The notes beneath the pieces were generated by a model, which saw only the letters and a list, made by a program, of their open reading frames with translations, did not search any database and was not told the DNA's origin. The translations under genes were made by a program, and so were the position numbers. From the NCBI RefSeq assembly GCF_002412165.1, contig NZ_NXIA01000003.1, positions 5,254 through 69,253 of the forward strand: a stretch of DNA of 64,000 nt, written 5' to 3'. Of this stretch, positions 42,369-51,533 are shown one piece after another (positions within the stretch are counted from its first letter, which is position 1; each line of letters opens with the position of its first letter). The DNA comes from Curtobacterium sp. 'Ferrero'. GTDB lineage: Bacteria; Actinomycetota; Actinomycetes; Actinomycetales; Microbacteriaceae.

Positions 42369-43367
42369 ATGCGCCAGCTCATCATCATCGGTTCCGGCCC
42401 GGCCGGGTTCACCGCCGGCATCTACGCCGCGCGGGCGGAACTCAAGCCCCTGATCGTCGCGTCGAGCGTCGAGACGGGCGGCGAGCTCACCAAGACCACC
42501 GAGGTCGAGAACTTCCCCGGCTTCCCGGAGGGCATCCAGGGCCCCGACCTGATGATCAAGATGCAGGAACAGGCCGAGAAGTTCGGCGCCGAGGTCCTGT
42601 ACGACGACGCCGTGTCCGTCGACCTCACCGGTCAGGTGAAGAAGGTCACGGTCGGTTCGGGTGAGACCTACGAGGCCCTCGCCGTCATCTACGCGACCGG
42701 TTCGGCGTACCGCCACCTCGGTCTCGCCGACGAAGAGCGGCTCTCCGGCCACGGCGTCAGCTGGTGCGCGACCTGCGACGGCTTCTTCTTCCGCCAGAAG
42801 AACATCGCCGTCGTCGGCGGCGGCGACTCCGCGATGGAGGAGGCCACCTTCCTCACCCGCTTCGCCGACAAGGTGACGGTCATCCACCGCAAGGACTCGC
42901 TGCGTGCGTCGAAGATCATGCAGGACCGGGCGTTCAACGACCCGAAGATCGAGTTCGCGTGGAACAAGGAGGTCACCGGCATCGACGGCGACTCCTCCGT
43001 CACGGGCGTCCAGCTGCGTGACACCGTCACCGGCGAGACCTCGTCGCTCGAGCTCGACGGCCTGTTCATCGCCATCGGCAACGACCCGCGCACGCACCTG
43101 ATCCACGGCCAGATCGACATCGCCCCGGAGGGCACGATCGCCGTCCAGGGGCGCTCGTCGAAGACCAACCTTCCCGGCGTCTTCGCCGCGGGTGACGTCA
43201 TCGACCCGACCTACCGCCAGGCGATCACGGCAGCCGGCTCCGGCACCGTCGCCGCGCTCGACGCGGAGAAGTACCTCGCCGAGCTCGACGACGCGCTGAC
43301 CGACCAGGCCGAGGGCGTCTCGCTCGACGGTCCGGCCACGATCGACGTCGAGGCCGCGCGCGCCTGA
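42369..43367 (+). CDS. trxB: Thioredoxin reductase
   Basis: A 332-residue NADPH-dependent flavoenzyme that keeps thioredoxin reduced. FAD site IIGSGPAGFTAGIYAARAEL, redox-active pair CATCDG (residues about 136-139), NADPH site VVGGGDSAMEEATFLTRFA, and VFAAGDVIDPTYRQA near the end. It has a C-terminal extension of about 20 residues. Followed by trxA. Confidence 0.96.
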   Translation: MRQLIIIGSGPAGFTAGIYAARAELKPLIVASSVETGGELTKTTEVENFPGFPEGIQGPDLMIKMQEQAEKFGAEVLYDDAVSVDLTGQVKKVTVGSGETYEALAVIYATGSAYRHLGLADEERLSGHGVSWCATCDGFFFRQKNIAVVGGGDSAMEEATFLTRFADKVTVIHRKDSLRASKIMQDRAFNDPKIEFAWNKEVTGIDGDSSVTGVQLRDTVTGETSSLELDGLFIAIGNDPRTHLIHGQIDIAPEGTIAVQGRSSKTNLPGVFAAGDVIDPTYRQAITAAGSGTVAALDAEKYLAELDDALTDQAEGVSLDGPATIDVEAARA

Positions 43368-43502
43368 CCCCGACGACGACCTGACGCCGACGACGACCGG
43401 GCGGCCAGCGATCGACCGGCCGCCGGGAATGTCACGACGCGTCAGCCGTTGTACCCACCGAACGACTTCTCGGCTGCGACCGGGATCCACGAAGGAGCAC
43501 AC

Positions 43503-43829
43503 ATGTCCAACGCCAAGGCAGTCACCGACGCCACCTTCTCGGACGAGGTCCTGAAGTCCGACAAGACGATCCTCGTCGACTTCTGGGCCGAGTGGTGCGG
43601 TCCGTGTCGCGCGGTCTCGCCGATCCTCGACCAGATCGCTGCGGAGCACGCCGACAAGATCGAGATCGTCAAGCTCAACGTCGACGACAACCCGCAGTCG
43701 GCCATGAACTACCAGATCACGTCGATCCCGGCGATGAAGGTGTTCAAGGGCGGCGAGGTCGTCAAGACCGTCATCGGCGCCAAGCCGAAGCCCGCGCTCG
43801 AGGCCGACCTGGCCGAGTTCCTCGCGTAG
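43503..43829 (+). CDS. trxA: Thioredoxin
   Basis: A 108-residue thioredoxin with the active site WCGPC (about residues 30-34), ILVDFWAEWCGPC and NYQITSIPAMKVFKGGEV containing the cis-proline. The ATG at 43503 has GAAGGAG upstream. Electron donor to, among others, reductases; forms a pair with trxB. Confidence 0.96.
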   Translation: MSNAKAVTDATFSDEVLKSDKTILVDFWAEWCGPCRAVSPILDQIAAEHADKIEIVKLNVDDNPQSAMNYQITSIPAMKVFKGGEVVKTVIGAKPKPALEADLAEFLA

Positions 43830-43840
43830 GTCGATCCGTA

Positions 43841-43875
43841 GAACGCCCCGTCCCCTCGTGGGGGCGGGGCGTTCG
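43841..43875 (+). terminator. Terminator of trxBA
   Basis: GAACGCCCCGTCCCC at 43841-43855 pairs with GGGGGCGGGGCGTTC ending at 43874, with one wobble, around a short TCGT loop. It lies 12 bases past the trxA stop. Confidence 0.85.
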
Positions 43876-43999
43876 TGTGTCCCTGGACGATGGGTGGTGC
43901 GTTCTCTCACCCCGGGAGCCACCCGTCGGCGATCGGACCCCGGGTTTCCCCAGCACATGTCGTAGTGTGGCGGGAATGTCCCACTGAACGGAGCACTCG

Positions 44000-45304
44000 A
44001 TGACGAACGGCAACAGCCTCGACCCCTGGTACGACTCCTACGCCCAGCGCACCGCCGGGCTGAGCGCCTCCGAGGTCCGAGCCCTGTTCGCCGTCGCGTC
44101 GCGGCCCGAGGTGGTCTCGCTCGCCGGCGGCATGCCGTACGTGTCCGCGCTGCCGCGGGAGCTCGTCACGGGCTCGCTCGACCGGGTGATGGCCGAGGAC
44201 GCGGCGATGGCGCTGCAGTACGGCGGCGGGCAGGGCCTGCGGTCGCTCCGTGAGCACATCGTCGACGTGATGAGCCTCGAGGGCATCCGCGCCAGCGCCG
44301 AGGACGTCGTCGTCACGACCGGTTCGCAGCACGCCCTCGACCTCGTGACGCGCCTGTTCATCGACCTGGGTGACGTCGTCCTCGCCGAGTCGCCGTCCTA
44401 CGTCGGTGCGATCGGGGTGTTCCGCTCGTACCAGGCCGACACCGTGCACGTCACCACCGACGAGCACGGACTCGTGCCGGAGGCCCTGCGCGAGACCATC
44501 GCGAACCTCCGCACCCAGGGCAAGCGGATCAAGTTCCTCTACACGATCCCGAACTTCCACAACCCGGCCGGCGTCACCATGAGCCGGGAGCGTCGCATCG
44601 AGGTCCTCGACATCTGCCGCTCGAACGGCATCCTCGTGCTCGAGGACAACCCGTACGGTCTGCTCTGGTTCGACGAGCCGGCGCCGCAGGCGATCCGCTC
44701 CATCGACGAGGAGGGCGTGGTCTACCTCGGCTCGTTCTCGAAGACCCTCGCGCCGGGGTTCCGCGTCGGCTGGGCCCTTGCTCCCCACGCGATCCGCGAG
44801 AAGCTCGTGCTCGCGAACGAGTCCGCGGTCCTCGCGCCGAACTCGTTCGGTCAGTACGTCGTGAACGCCTACCTGGACGCCGCAGACTGGAAGGGACAGG
44901 TCGACACCTTCCGGGGCCTCTACGCGGAGCGCAGGGACGCGATGCTGGCCGCTCTGGGGGAGTTCCTGCCAGACCTCACCTGGACCCGCCCGAACGGCGG
45001 CTTCTTCGTCTGGCTCACCCTCCCGGAGTCGCTCGACTCGAAGGGGATGCTCCCGCGCGCCGTCAAGGAACTCGTCGCCTACACGCCGGGCACCGCCTTC
45101 TACGCCGACGGCCGGGGTGGCGGCAACATCCGGCTGTCGTTCTGCTACCCGACCCCCGAGCAGATCCGCGTCGGCGTCAAGCGGCTCGCGACCGTCGTGA
45201 ACGACGAGCTCGAGCTGCTCGAGACGTTCGGCCCGGCCACCCGCCCGAACACCGTGGTGCGGGACAGCCGATCGGTCATGGCTCCGCCGCCGAACGTCTC
45301 CTGA
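44000..45304 (+). CDS. PLP-dependent aminotransferase (class I/II, MocR-like fold without HTH)
   Basis: A 434-residue fold-type I PLP enzyme. The Schiff-base lysine is in YLGSFSKTLAPGFRVGWALA (Lys about 250). Earlier motifs are LQYGGGQGLRSLREHIVDVM and IPNFHNPAGVTMSRERRIEV; LEDNPYGLLWFDE holds the Asp that contacts PLP. These resemble 2-aminoadipate/branched-chain-type aminotransferases. The substrate is not evident. It precedes the D-Ala ligase-like gene by 40 bases. Confidence 0.9.
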   Translation: MTNGNSLDPWYDSYAQRTAGLSASEVRALFAVASRPEVVSLAGGMPYVSALPRELVTGSLDRVMAEDAAMALQYGGGQGLRSLREHIVDVMSLEGIRASAEDVVVTTGSQHALDLVTRLFIDLGDVVLAESPSYVGAIGVFRSYQADTVHVTTDEHGLVPEALRETIANLRTQGKRIKFLYTIPNFHNPAGVTMSRERRIEVLDICRSNGILVLEDNPYGLLWFDEPAPQAIRSIDEEGVVYLGSFSKTLAPGFRVGWALAPHAIREKLVLANESAVLAPNSFGQYVVNAYLDAADWKGQVDTFRGLYAERRDAMLAALGEFLPDLTWTRPNGGFFVWLTLPESLDSKGMLPRAVKELVAYTPGTAFYADGRGGGNIRLSFCYPTPEQIRVGVKRLATVVNDELELLETFGPATRPNTVVRDSRSVMAPPPNVS

Positions 45305-45344
45305 TCAGCACTTTCCACGTTCACGCTCCCGGAGGTCCCCTCGC

Positions 45345-46307
45345 ATGGCCGCGCTCAGCCATCGTCACGTCGTCGTCGTCGCGGGGGGCATCTCCCACGA
45401 GCGCGACATCTCACTCCGCTCGGGGCGCCGCGTCGCCGACTCGCTCACCGGGTACGGATGGCAGGTCGACCTGCGCGACGCTGGTGCGTCCCTCCTGCCC
45501 GCGCTGACCGAGTCCCGCCCCGACGTCGTGTGGCCGGCGCTGCACGGAGCCTCCGGCGAGGACGGCGCGCTGCGCGGCATCCTGGAGGCACTGGACATCC
45601 CGTTCGTCGGCTCACGATCCACGTCGGCCCGGTTGGCATGGGACAAGCCCACGGCGTCCGCGCTCGTCGCGCGCGCAGACGTCCGGACCCCGCGGTCGAT
45701 CACCCTGTCGCACGACGTCTTCCGTGAGCTCGGTGCCGTGGGCGTCCTCGCCGCGATCGCCACTGAGCACCCGGTGCCGCTCGCGGTCAAGCCGGCCCGT
45801 GGCGGAAGCGCCCAGGGCGTCACCTTGGTCGACGACGTGGACGACCTGCCGCGCGCGATGGTGGCTGCCTACACCTACTGCGACGACGTCGTCGTGGAGC
45901 AGTTCATCCGGGGGACCGAGGTCGCCGTCGGGATCATCGACACCGGCGACGGTCCCGTGCCCCTGGCTGCGGTGGAGATCGTGCCGCGGGCGGGCGTGTA
46001 CGGCTTCGAGGCCCGCTACAACGCGGGGGAGACGACCTTCTACACCCCCGCACGACTCAGCTCGGCGCACGCAGAGGCAGTGGCCTCCGCCGCAGTGTCG
46101 GCTCACCGGGCCCTCGGGCTGCGCCACCTGTCGCGCGTGGACCTCATCGTCGACGGTGCTGGAACCCCGTGGTTCCTCGAGGCCAACGTCCTTCCCGGCC
46201 TGACCGAGACCTCGCTCGTTCCGCAGGCCCTCAGCGCATCCGGGTTCGATCTCGGCTGGACGTACGCGGAGCTGGCCGAGCAGGCCATCCGCGATCACGC
46301 ATCCTGA
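45345..46307 (+). CDS. D-alanine-D-alanine ligase family protein (ATP-grasp)
   Basis: A 320-residue ATP-grasp protein. N-terminal VVVVAGGISHERDISLRSGR matches the Ddl start (GGxSxEHxVS). Later motifs: PLAVKPARGGSAQGVTLV (ATP loop), EQFIRGTEVAVGIID, and FLEANVLPGLTETSLVPQAL (EvNtxPG.t..S). Likely joins D-alanine residues for peptidoglycan. A separate canonical ddl could exist elsewhere in the genome, so the gene symbol is left open. Confidence 0.85.
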   Translation: MAALSHRHVVVVAGGISHERDISLRSGRRVADSLTGYGWQVDLRDAGASLLPALTESRPDVVWPALHGASGEDGALRGILEALDIPFVGSRSTSARLAWDKPTASALVARADVRTPRSITLSHDVFRELGAVGVLAAIATEHPVPLAVKPARGGSAQGVTLVDDVDDLPRAMVAAYTYCDDVVVEQFIRGTEVAVGIIDTGDGPVPLAAVEIVPRAGVYGFEARYNAGETTFYTPARLSSAHAEAVASAAVSAHRALGLRHLSRVDLIVDGAGTPWFLEANVLPGLTETSLVPQALSASGFDLGWTYAELAEQAIRDHAS

Positions 46308-46311
46308 CCCG

Positions 46312-46950
46312 GTGCGATCGAGCCACTCGCGCGGACTCCGTGGCGGTGTTCCACGTGGAACATCTGCCGTCGCGCTGATCCTCGCCTCGGTTGCCGCCGC
46401 ACTCTGCATCGCTTCTGACGCTCTGCATGCACGCGCATCGCGCCGCGGAACCACCGGAACGTTCCCGAAGCCGGGTCAGAGTGGTGCAGTGGTGGTGCTC
46501 GGCTTCGCCAACGTTGGACCTCGGCCCAACATGGTCAACCGCTGGCGGGCACGGGTCGCCGTTCGCTGTGCCTCGGTTGGCCCTGCGACGACGATCATCT
46601 GCTCCGGGGGCGCGGTCCGCGGTCCTGTGCCCGAAGCGGTCCTTCTCCGGGACCACATCCGGCACGACCTCGGATGGTCCGGTCGGATACTCCTGGACAC
46701 GACGAGCCGATCGACGTGGGAGAACGTCGCGAACACCGCACCTCTTGTGTCCAACGCGGACTGGATCGTCTTCGCGTCGGGCAGCTTGCACGCGGAGAAG
46801 GCACGAGTGTACCTCCGAGACCAACGCCCCGACCTCGCGGAGCGCCTGGTCCGTGGCCGGGACCACCGCTGGTGTGAGATGCTCCTCGTCAAGCCGCTGT
46901 TCGCTGCCGTCGGCGTCTGGAAGCTGCGGCACCTGCGGCGTTCCACGTGA
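46312..46950 (+). CDS. YdcF/DUF218 family membrane-anchored protein
   Basis: A 212-residue protein. It has a hydrophobic N-terminal anchor (VALILASVAAALCIASDAL) and the DUF218 pattern AVVVLGFANVGPRPNMVNRW, IICSGGAVRG, E-A-x-L-x-R-D, then DTTSRSTWENVANTAPLV. Members (ElyC, SanA, YdcF) act in envelope metabolism; the activity is poorly known. It begins four bases after the preceding stop. Two parS-like sites overlap its ends (46347 and 46939). Confidence 0.75.
   Translation: MRSSHSRGLRGGVPRGTSAVALILASVAAALCIASDALHARASRRGTTGTFPKPGQSGAVVVLGFANVGPRPNMVNRWRARVAVRCASVGPATTIICSGGAVRGPVPEAVLLRDHIRHDLGWSGRILLDTTSRSTWENVANTAPLVSNADWIVFASGSLHAEKARVYLRDQRPDLAERLVRGRDHRWCEMLLVKPLFAAVGVWKLRHLRRST
46347..46362. 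promoter_or_regulatory. parS-like site 1
   Basis: TGTTCCACGTGGAACA, a perfect 16-bp palindrome matching consensus parS at 14 of 16 positions. Lies inside the 5' part of the YdcF-like gene. Confidence 0.85.
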
Positions 46951-46954
46951 AACA
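46939..46954. promoter_or_regulatory. parS-like site 2
   Basis: CGTTCCACGTGAAACA, near-consensus parS. It overlaps the stop codon of the YdcF-like gene. Confidence 0.85.
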
Positions 46955-47010
46955 CCGGCTCGCCACTCGCTACGAGTGAGCGTTCGCGCGCCCGGTCTCA
47001 GCCGCCGAGA

Positions 47011-47026
47011 GGTTCCACGTGAAACG
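47011..47026. promoter_or_regulatory. parS-like site 3
   Basis: GGTTCCACGTGAAACG, near-consensus parS, 72 bases from site 2, in the gap before the parB stop. Confidence 0.85.
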
Positions 47027-47090
47027 GTGAATCTGCGCAAACACTCGCGGGCGCTCTCCCCCGCCGCGGTCGTCCGCGGGTCGCAGTCCG

Positions 47091-48056
47091 TCAGCCAGCG
47101 ACGTCGCTGATCCCGAGCTCCGCGAGGATGCGGTTCAGGTCCTCGCCGTTCGCGAAGTCGATCGTCACCGAGCTCTTCCGAGCTCCGACGGCGATCTTCA
47201 CCCGGGTGTTCAGCCGATCGCCGAGACGCTCCGCGAGGTCGTCGAAATGCGCCTGCCGCTTGGTGGGTGCCGGCTTCTGCTTCGGGGGCGTCTTCGCCGC
47301 GAGTTGCTGCGCAAGCGCCTCAGCCGTTCGAACGGACAGGTCTTCGTTGACGATCTTCTCGGCGAGGTACTCCATGGCCTCGGCGTCCGGGGCAGCGAGG
47401 ATTGCCCGGGCGTGCCCAGCGGAGAGCACGCCGGCCGCCACGCGTCGCTGCACGGGGGAGGGGAGGCGGAGCAGCCGGATGGTGTTGGTGATCTGGGGAC
47501 GGGAGCGCCCGATCCGCTGCGCCAGTTGCTCCTGGGTGATCCCGAAGTCGGCGAGCAGCTGCTGGTAGGCCGAAGCCTCTTCGAGCGGGTTCAACTGCGC
47601 TCGGTGCAGGTTCTCCAGCAGCGCGTCCCGGAGCATCGCGTCGTCCGGAGTGTCCTTCACGATCGCCGGGATCGTGCTCAGGCCGAGCTCCTTCGTCGCC
47701 CGCAGCCGGCGCTCGCCCATGATCAGCTCGTACTGCGGCTCCGTCCCGCTCGCGCCCGCGATCGGCCGGACGACGATGGGCTGGAGGACACCGATCTCAC
47801 GGATCGAGTGGACGAGCTCCTGGAGTTCCTCCTCTCGGAACTCCTTCCGGGGCTGCTGGGCATTGGGCACGACGTCGAGCGGGTTGAGGTTCGCCAGACG
47901 TGCGCCCGGGACTGCGACCAGGTCTTCGGCCGTCGGAGCCGACGCCGGCGATCCGCCCGTCGGGAAGAACACGTCGACGGGCCGGTCCTGCTGGTCCGTT
48001 GCGGTGGGGATGAGGGCGCCGATGCCTCGGCCGAGCCCGGTGCGCTTGGGTGCCAT
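47091..48056 (-). CDS. parB: Chromosome partitioning protein ParB
   Basis: A 321-residue ParB/Spo0J. It begins MAPKRTGLGRGIGALIPTAT. The CTPase/ParB-N box follows (NPLDVVPNAQQPRKEF, then EIGVLQPIVVRP, then GERRLRATKELG). The HTH is at TQEQLAQRIGRSRPQITNTI. It spreads from parS sites and links the origin to ParA. ATG 48056 shares one base with the parA stop. Confidence 0.96.
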   Translation of the reverse strand: MAPKRTGLGRGIGALIPTATDQQDRPVDVFFPTGGSPASAPTAEDLVAVPGARLANLNPLDVVPNAQQPRKEFREEELQELVHSIREIGVLQPIVVRPIAGASGTEPQYELIMGERRLRATKELGLSTIPAIVKDTPDDAMLRDALLENLHRAQLNPLEEASAYQQLLADFGITQEQLAQRIGRSRPQITNTIRLLRLPSPVQRRVAAGVLSAGHARAILAAPDAEAMEYLAEKIVNEDLSVRTAEALAQQLAAKTPPKQKPAPTKRQAHFDDLAERLGDRLNTRVKIAVGARKSSVTIDFANGEDLNRILAELGISDVAG

Positions 48057-48949
48057 CAGTTCTGTGCTCCTCGTGCTGCGATCTCGGCGGCCGCCTCCAG
48101 GTAGGAGAGCGACCCGCTGGAGTTGACGTCGTACGCGACGACGCTCTGCCCGTAGCTCGGCGCTTCGCTGACCCGCACTGACCGAGGGATCATCGCCTGC
48201 AGGACCTGGTCGCCGAAGTGCTCCCGGACGTCGGCGGCCACCTGGTTCGCCAGGTTCGTCCGCCCGTCGTACATCGTCAGGAGGATCGTCGACACCCGGA
48301 GCTTCGGGTTGAGGTGCCGCTCGATCAGTTCGATGTTCCGCAGCAGCTGGCTGAGTCCCTCGAGCGCGTAGTACTCGCACTGGATCGGGATCAGGACTTC
48401 TTGGGCTGCGACGAACGCGTTGATGGTCAAGAGGCCGAGCGACGGCGGGCAGTCGATGAAGACGTAGTGGTACGGCTCGTCGAGCGACTCGAGGTACTGA
48501 TCGAGCGCGGTCCGGAGCCGTTGCTCACGAGCCACCAGCGACACGAGCTCGATCTCGGCTCCGGCCAGGTGGATCGTCGCCGGGACGCACCACAGGGTGT
48601 CCGACTCGGGGGACCGCTGCACGGTGTCGGCGATGGGGGCTTCGTCGACGATCACGTCGTAGATGCTCGCCACCTCGGCCTGGTGGTCGACACCGAGTGC
48701 GGTCGACGCGTTGCCCTGGGGATCGAGGTCGATCACGAGGACCCGGGCACCGCCGTGCGCCAGAGCCGCGGCCAGGTTCACGGTCGTCGTGGTCTTCCCG
48801 ACGCCCCCCTTCTGGTTCGACACCGTCAGGATCCGGGTCGAATCCGGCAGGGGGAACTGCTGCGTCGCGATCGCTCGCCGACGACGATTGAGATCAGCGA
48901 TCTCCCGAGCGAGCGGCGTCGACGCGTCGTAGTCGGTGGATGAACTCAA
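48056..48949 (-). CDS. parA: Chromosome partitioning ATPase ParA
   Basis: A 297-residue ParA/Soj with deviant Walker A KGGVGKTTTT, Walker A' VLVIDLDPQGNASTALG and Walker B YVFIDCPPSLGLL. It drives separation of origins with ParB. Located between rsmG and parB as in most Gram-positive bacteria. A parS site lies 25 bases upstream of its start. Confidence 0.96.
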   Translation of the reverse strand: MSSSTDYDASTPLAREIADLNRRRRAIATQQFPLPDSTRILTVSNQKGGVGKTTTTVNLAAALAHGGARVLVIDLDPQGNASTALGVDHQAEVASIYDVIVDEAPIADTVQRSPESDTLWCVPATIHLAGAEIELVSLVAREQRLRTALDQYLESLDEPYHYVFIDCPPSLGLLTINAFVAAQEVLIPIQCEYYALEGLSQLLRNIELIERHLNPKLRVSTILLTMYDGRTNLANQVAADVREHFGDQVLQAMIPRSVRVSEAPSYGQSVVAYDVNSSGSLSYLEAAAEIAARGAQN

Positions 48950-48973
48950 CGAGTGCCCTCTTCCCCGGTGCAG

Positions 48974-48989
48974 TGTTTCACGTGGAACG
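48974..48989. promoter_or_regulatory. parS-like site 4
   Basis: TGTTTCACGTGGAACG, near-consensus parS between parA and rsmG. Confidence 0.85.
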
Positions 48990-49008
48990 CGGAGCGCTGC
49001 TGCCGCCG

Positions 49009-49653
49009 TCAGTCAACTGTAGCCCGGAACACACGCGTGGTCTCCTCGACCACACCCGTTCCGAGTTCCAGTACCTCGACGTCGGTGAGTCGCTTCCGCA
49101 GGATCACCTTGCGTGCCTTCTCGATCTCCTCGTCGACCCGCGCACCCTTCATGAGCACGAGCTGTCCGCCGGAACGAACGAGCGGGACGACCAGGGGGAT
49201 CAGCTTCGAGAGCGCACTGACCGCGCGGGCAGTCACCTGGTCCACGACGACCTCGTCAGCGACGTCCTCCGCCCGACCGCGGAGCACCGTGACGTTGTCC
49301 AGCCCGAGACGTTCGGCCTCGGACGACAGCCAGTCCGTGCGCCGCTCCATCGGCTCGATCAGCGTGAACTGCACGTCCGGCCGAGCGATCGCGAGCACCA
49401 AGCCCGGCAGACCAGCACCGGAACCGACGTCGGCGACCCGGCCACGTTCCTCCAGGAGGGGTGCCAACAGCGCAGAATTGAGGATGTGTCGCGTCCAGAG
49501 GCGGGGCAGCTCGAGCGGCCCGATCAGGCCGAGCTCCTCCCCACGCCGGGCCAGCTGGTCCGTGAACGAGCGTGCGAGGTCGACACGGTCTCCGAAGAGC
49601 GTGACTGCGGCACCCGGCTCGCGTTCGAGCTCGGGTGCGAAGGAGTCGGTCAT
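49009..49653 (-). CDS. rsmG: 16S rRNA (guanine527-N7)-methyltransferase
   Basis: A 214-residue SAM-dependent methyltransferase. It has the GidB signature RVADVGSGAGLPGLVLAIAR and FTLIEPMERRTDWLSSEAER. Loss of RsmG gives low-level streptomycin resistance in other bacteria. It overlaps jag by 4 bases. Confidence 0.95.
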   Translation of the reverse strand: MTDSFAPELEREPGAAVTLFGDRVDLARSFTDQLARRGEELGLIGPLELPRLWTRHILNSALLAPLLEERGRVADVGSGAGLPGLVLAIARPDVQFTLIEPMERRTDWLSSEAERLGLDNVTVLRGRAEDVADEVVVDQVTARAVSALSKLIPLVVPLVRSGGQLVLMKGARVDEEIEKARKVILRKRLTDVEVLELGTGVVEETTRVFRATVD

Positions 49654-50162
49654 CGGGTGACGACGGTGTGGCGGTCCCGGCCCTCGCCCTCGGACTCCGA
49701 GTGGAAGCCCTTCTCGGCGACGAGGTCGTGCACGAGCTTCCGCTCGTAGGACGACATCGGGGGGAGCGCGGCCGACGACGACCCGCCCTCGATCCGCTCG
49801 ATCGCGGTGTCGACGAGCCGCTGCAGCTCGGACGCGCGGGCGTCACGCGAGCCACCGACGTCGAGGATCAGACGGCTGAACTCGCCCGTCTCGGCCTGCA
49901 CCGCGATGCGCGTGAGCTCCTGGAGCGCCGTGACGGTCTCCGGCTTCGCCAGGACCCGCAGCGCGTCGCCGTCGTCCGTGACGGACAGGTAGACCCGGCC
50001 ACCGCGCTCCTCGATCTCGATGTCACCGTCGAGGTCGCAGATGTCGAGGAGCTCCTCGATGTAGTCGGCGGCGATGTCGGCCTCGTCGCGGCCGTCCTCG
50101 GCGTCCTGCTCGATGCTGTCGAGGTCCTCGACCGGGGCGGCCGTGGTGGTGTCGTCCGTCAC
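49650..50162 (-). CDS. Jag/KhpB RNA-binding protein (KH-R3H)
   Basis: A 170-residue protein with an acidic start, a KH-like domain (residues about 30-95, GDALRVLAKPETVTALQELT) and a C-terminal R3H domain (LPPMSSYERKLVHDLVAEKG, HTVVTR). Found between yidC and rsmG in most Gram-positives. One base separates it from yidC. Confidence 0.9.
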   Translation of the reverse strand: MTDDTTTAAPVEDLDSIEQDAEDGRDEADIAADYIEELLDICDLDGDIEIEERGGRVYLSVTDDGDALRVLAKPETVTALQELTRIAVQAETGEFSRLILDVGGSRDARASELQRLVDTAIERIEGGSSSAALPPMSSYERKLVHDLVAEKGFHSESEGEGRDRHTVVTR

Positions 50163-51134
50163 TTACTTCTTCCCGTTCTTCTTCGCGCGGTTCTTGCCGA
50201 CCGGCTGCTGGCGCTGCGTGTTCACCCGCACGGGCTCCACCTCGACGGCACCGGCACCGGCACCCGCCTCCGCCAGGACCGGCGTGCCACGGCGCTGTGC
50301 GCGCTTGGCGAGACGTGCCTCACGGGCGAGCGCTGCCTCCGACCCCGGGGTCGGCATGCTGCGGATGACGAAGAACTGCTGCGCCATGGTCCAGACGTTC
50401 GACGCGAGCCAGTAGAACATGACGCCGAGCGGGAACGACAGACCGGAGATGATGAAGATGAGCGGGAGGATGTAGAGCATCATCCGCTGCTGCCGGTACA
50501 TCGGAGACTCCTTGGTCTCCGGCGACATGTTCTTGGCGACGAGCTGCAGCTGCGTGATGAACTGCGAGACCGTCATCACGATGATCATGAAGCCCGCGAT
50601 GACCCGGACCTCCCACCCGGAGGCGTTCGTGAAGGTCTCGTGCAGGGGAGCCCCGAACAGCGACGCGTCGCCGAACGAGCGAGCGAGGTCGTTCGTCAGC
50701 AGGCCGATGCCCGTCTTGTTGATCTGTGCCTCGTGCAGCACGGAGTACAGCGAGAAGAAGATCGGCATCTGGATGAGCAGCGGCAGGCAGGAACTCAGCG
50801 GGTTGGTCCCGGTCTCCTTGTAGAGCGCCATGGTCTCGCGGCTCATCGCCTCACGCGAGAACTGGTCCTTCTTGCCCTTGTACTTGTCCTGGATCTTCTT
50901 CAGCTGCGGGGCGACCTCGAGCATCCGTCGCTGCGACTTGATCTGCCGCACGAAGATGGGGATCAGCGCCGCGCGCACCACGAAGGTCAGGAAGATGATC
51001 GACAGCACCCAGGTGATGCCGGCGCCCGGGTCCATGCCCAGCTGCTCGAAGATCCAGTGGAAGCCGACGAGGATGGCCGAGACCACCCACTTGAGCGGCC
51101 ACAGGATGTTCCCGATCGCGTTGAAGAGTTCCAT
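50163..51134 (-). CDS. yidC: Membrane protein insertase YidC
   Basis: A 323-residue Oxa1/YidC/Alb3 insertase with five membrane segments. The conserved region IKSQRRMLEVAPQLKKIQDK precedes NPLSSCLPLLIQMPIFFSLY, which contains the hydrophilic-groove region. C-terminal tail is basic (VGKNRAKKNGKK), contacting the ribosome. The gene is 9 bases from yidD. It lacks the large periplasmic domain of Gram-negative YidC. Confidence 0.95.
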   Translation of the reverse strand: MELFNAIGNILWPLKWVVSAILVGFHWIFEQLGMDPGAGITWVLSIIFLTFVVRAALIPIFVRQIKSQRRMLEVAPQLKKIQDKYKGKKDQFSREAMSRETMALYKETGTNPLSSCLPLLIQMPIFFSLYSVLHEAQINKTGIGLLTNDLARSFGDASLFGAPLHETFTNASGWEVRVIAGFMIIVMTVSQFITQLQLVAKNMSPETKESPMYRQQRMMLYILPLIFIISGLSFPLGVMFYWLASNVWTMAQQFFVIRSMPTPGSEAALAREARLAKRAQRRGTPVLAEAGAGAGAVEVEPVRVNTQRQQPVGKNRAKKNGKK

Positions 51135-51143
51135 GGGGAGCGG

Positions 51144-51533
51144 TCACGCCTTTCGAGTGCGCTGGGGGTGCAGCAGCGGCGGGGTGACCGCGGTCTGCTG
51201 GTGCTGCTGGGTGTGGGGGTCGGCCGTGGGGCCGGTGACGAAGCCGAACCGGTTGACGGCGTAGGAACGACGCCGTTCCGGGACGTCGTCGATGCCGCCC
51301 GCTGCCCAGGGGTTGCAGCGGACGATGCGCCACGCGCCCATGGCCGAGCCGGCGACGACCCCGTACTGCTGGATCGCCTCCAACGCGTACCGGGAGCACG
51401 ACGGGTGGTACCGGCAGACGTTGCCGTAGAGCGGGGAGATGACGGCCCGGTAGGCACGCAGCACCAGCACGCACGCGTTGCGCGGGAGCAACGCGACGAC
51501 CCAGGCGACCCGGGTCAGCGGACTGCGGTTCAT
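51144..51533 (-). CDS. yidD: YidD membrane protein insertion efficiency factor
   Basis: A 129-residue member of the YidD family with the conserved core YRAVISPLYGNVCRYHPSCS, then RYALEAIQQYGVVAGSAMGA and RIVRCNPWAAGGIDDVP. It lies between rnpA and yidC, with a 4-base ATGA overlap with rnpA. Thought to assist YidC insertion. Confidence 0.93.
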   Translation of the reverse strand: MNRSPLTRVAWVVALLPRNACVLVLRAYRAVISPLYGNVCRYHPSCSRYALEAIQQYGVVAGSAMGAWRIVRCNPWAAGGIDDVPERRRSYAVNRFGFVTGPTADPHTQQHQQTAVTPPLLHPQRTRKA

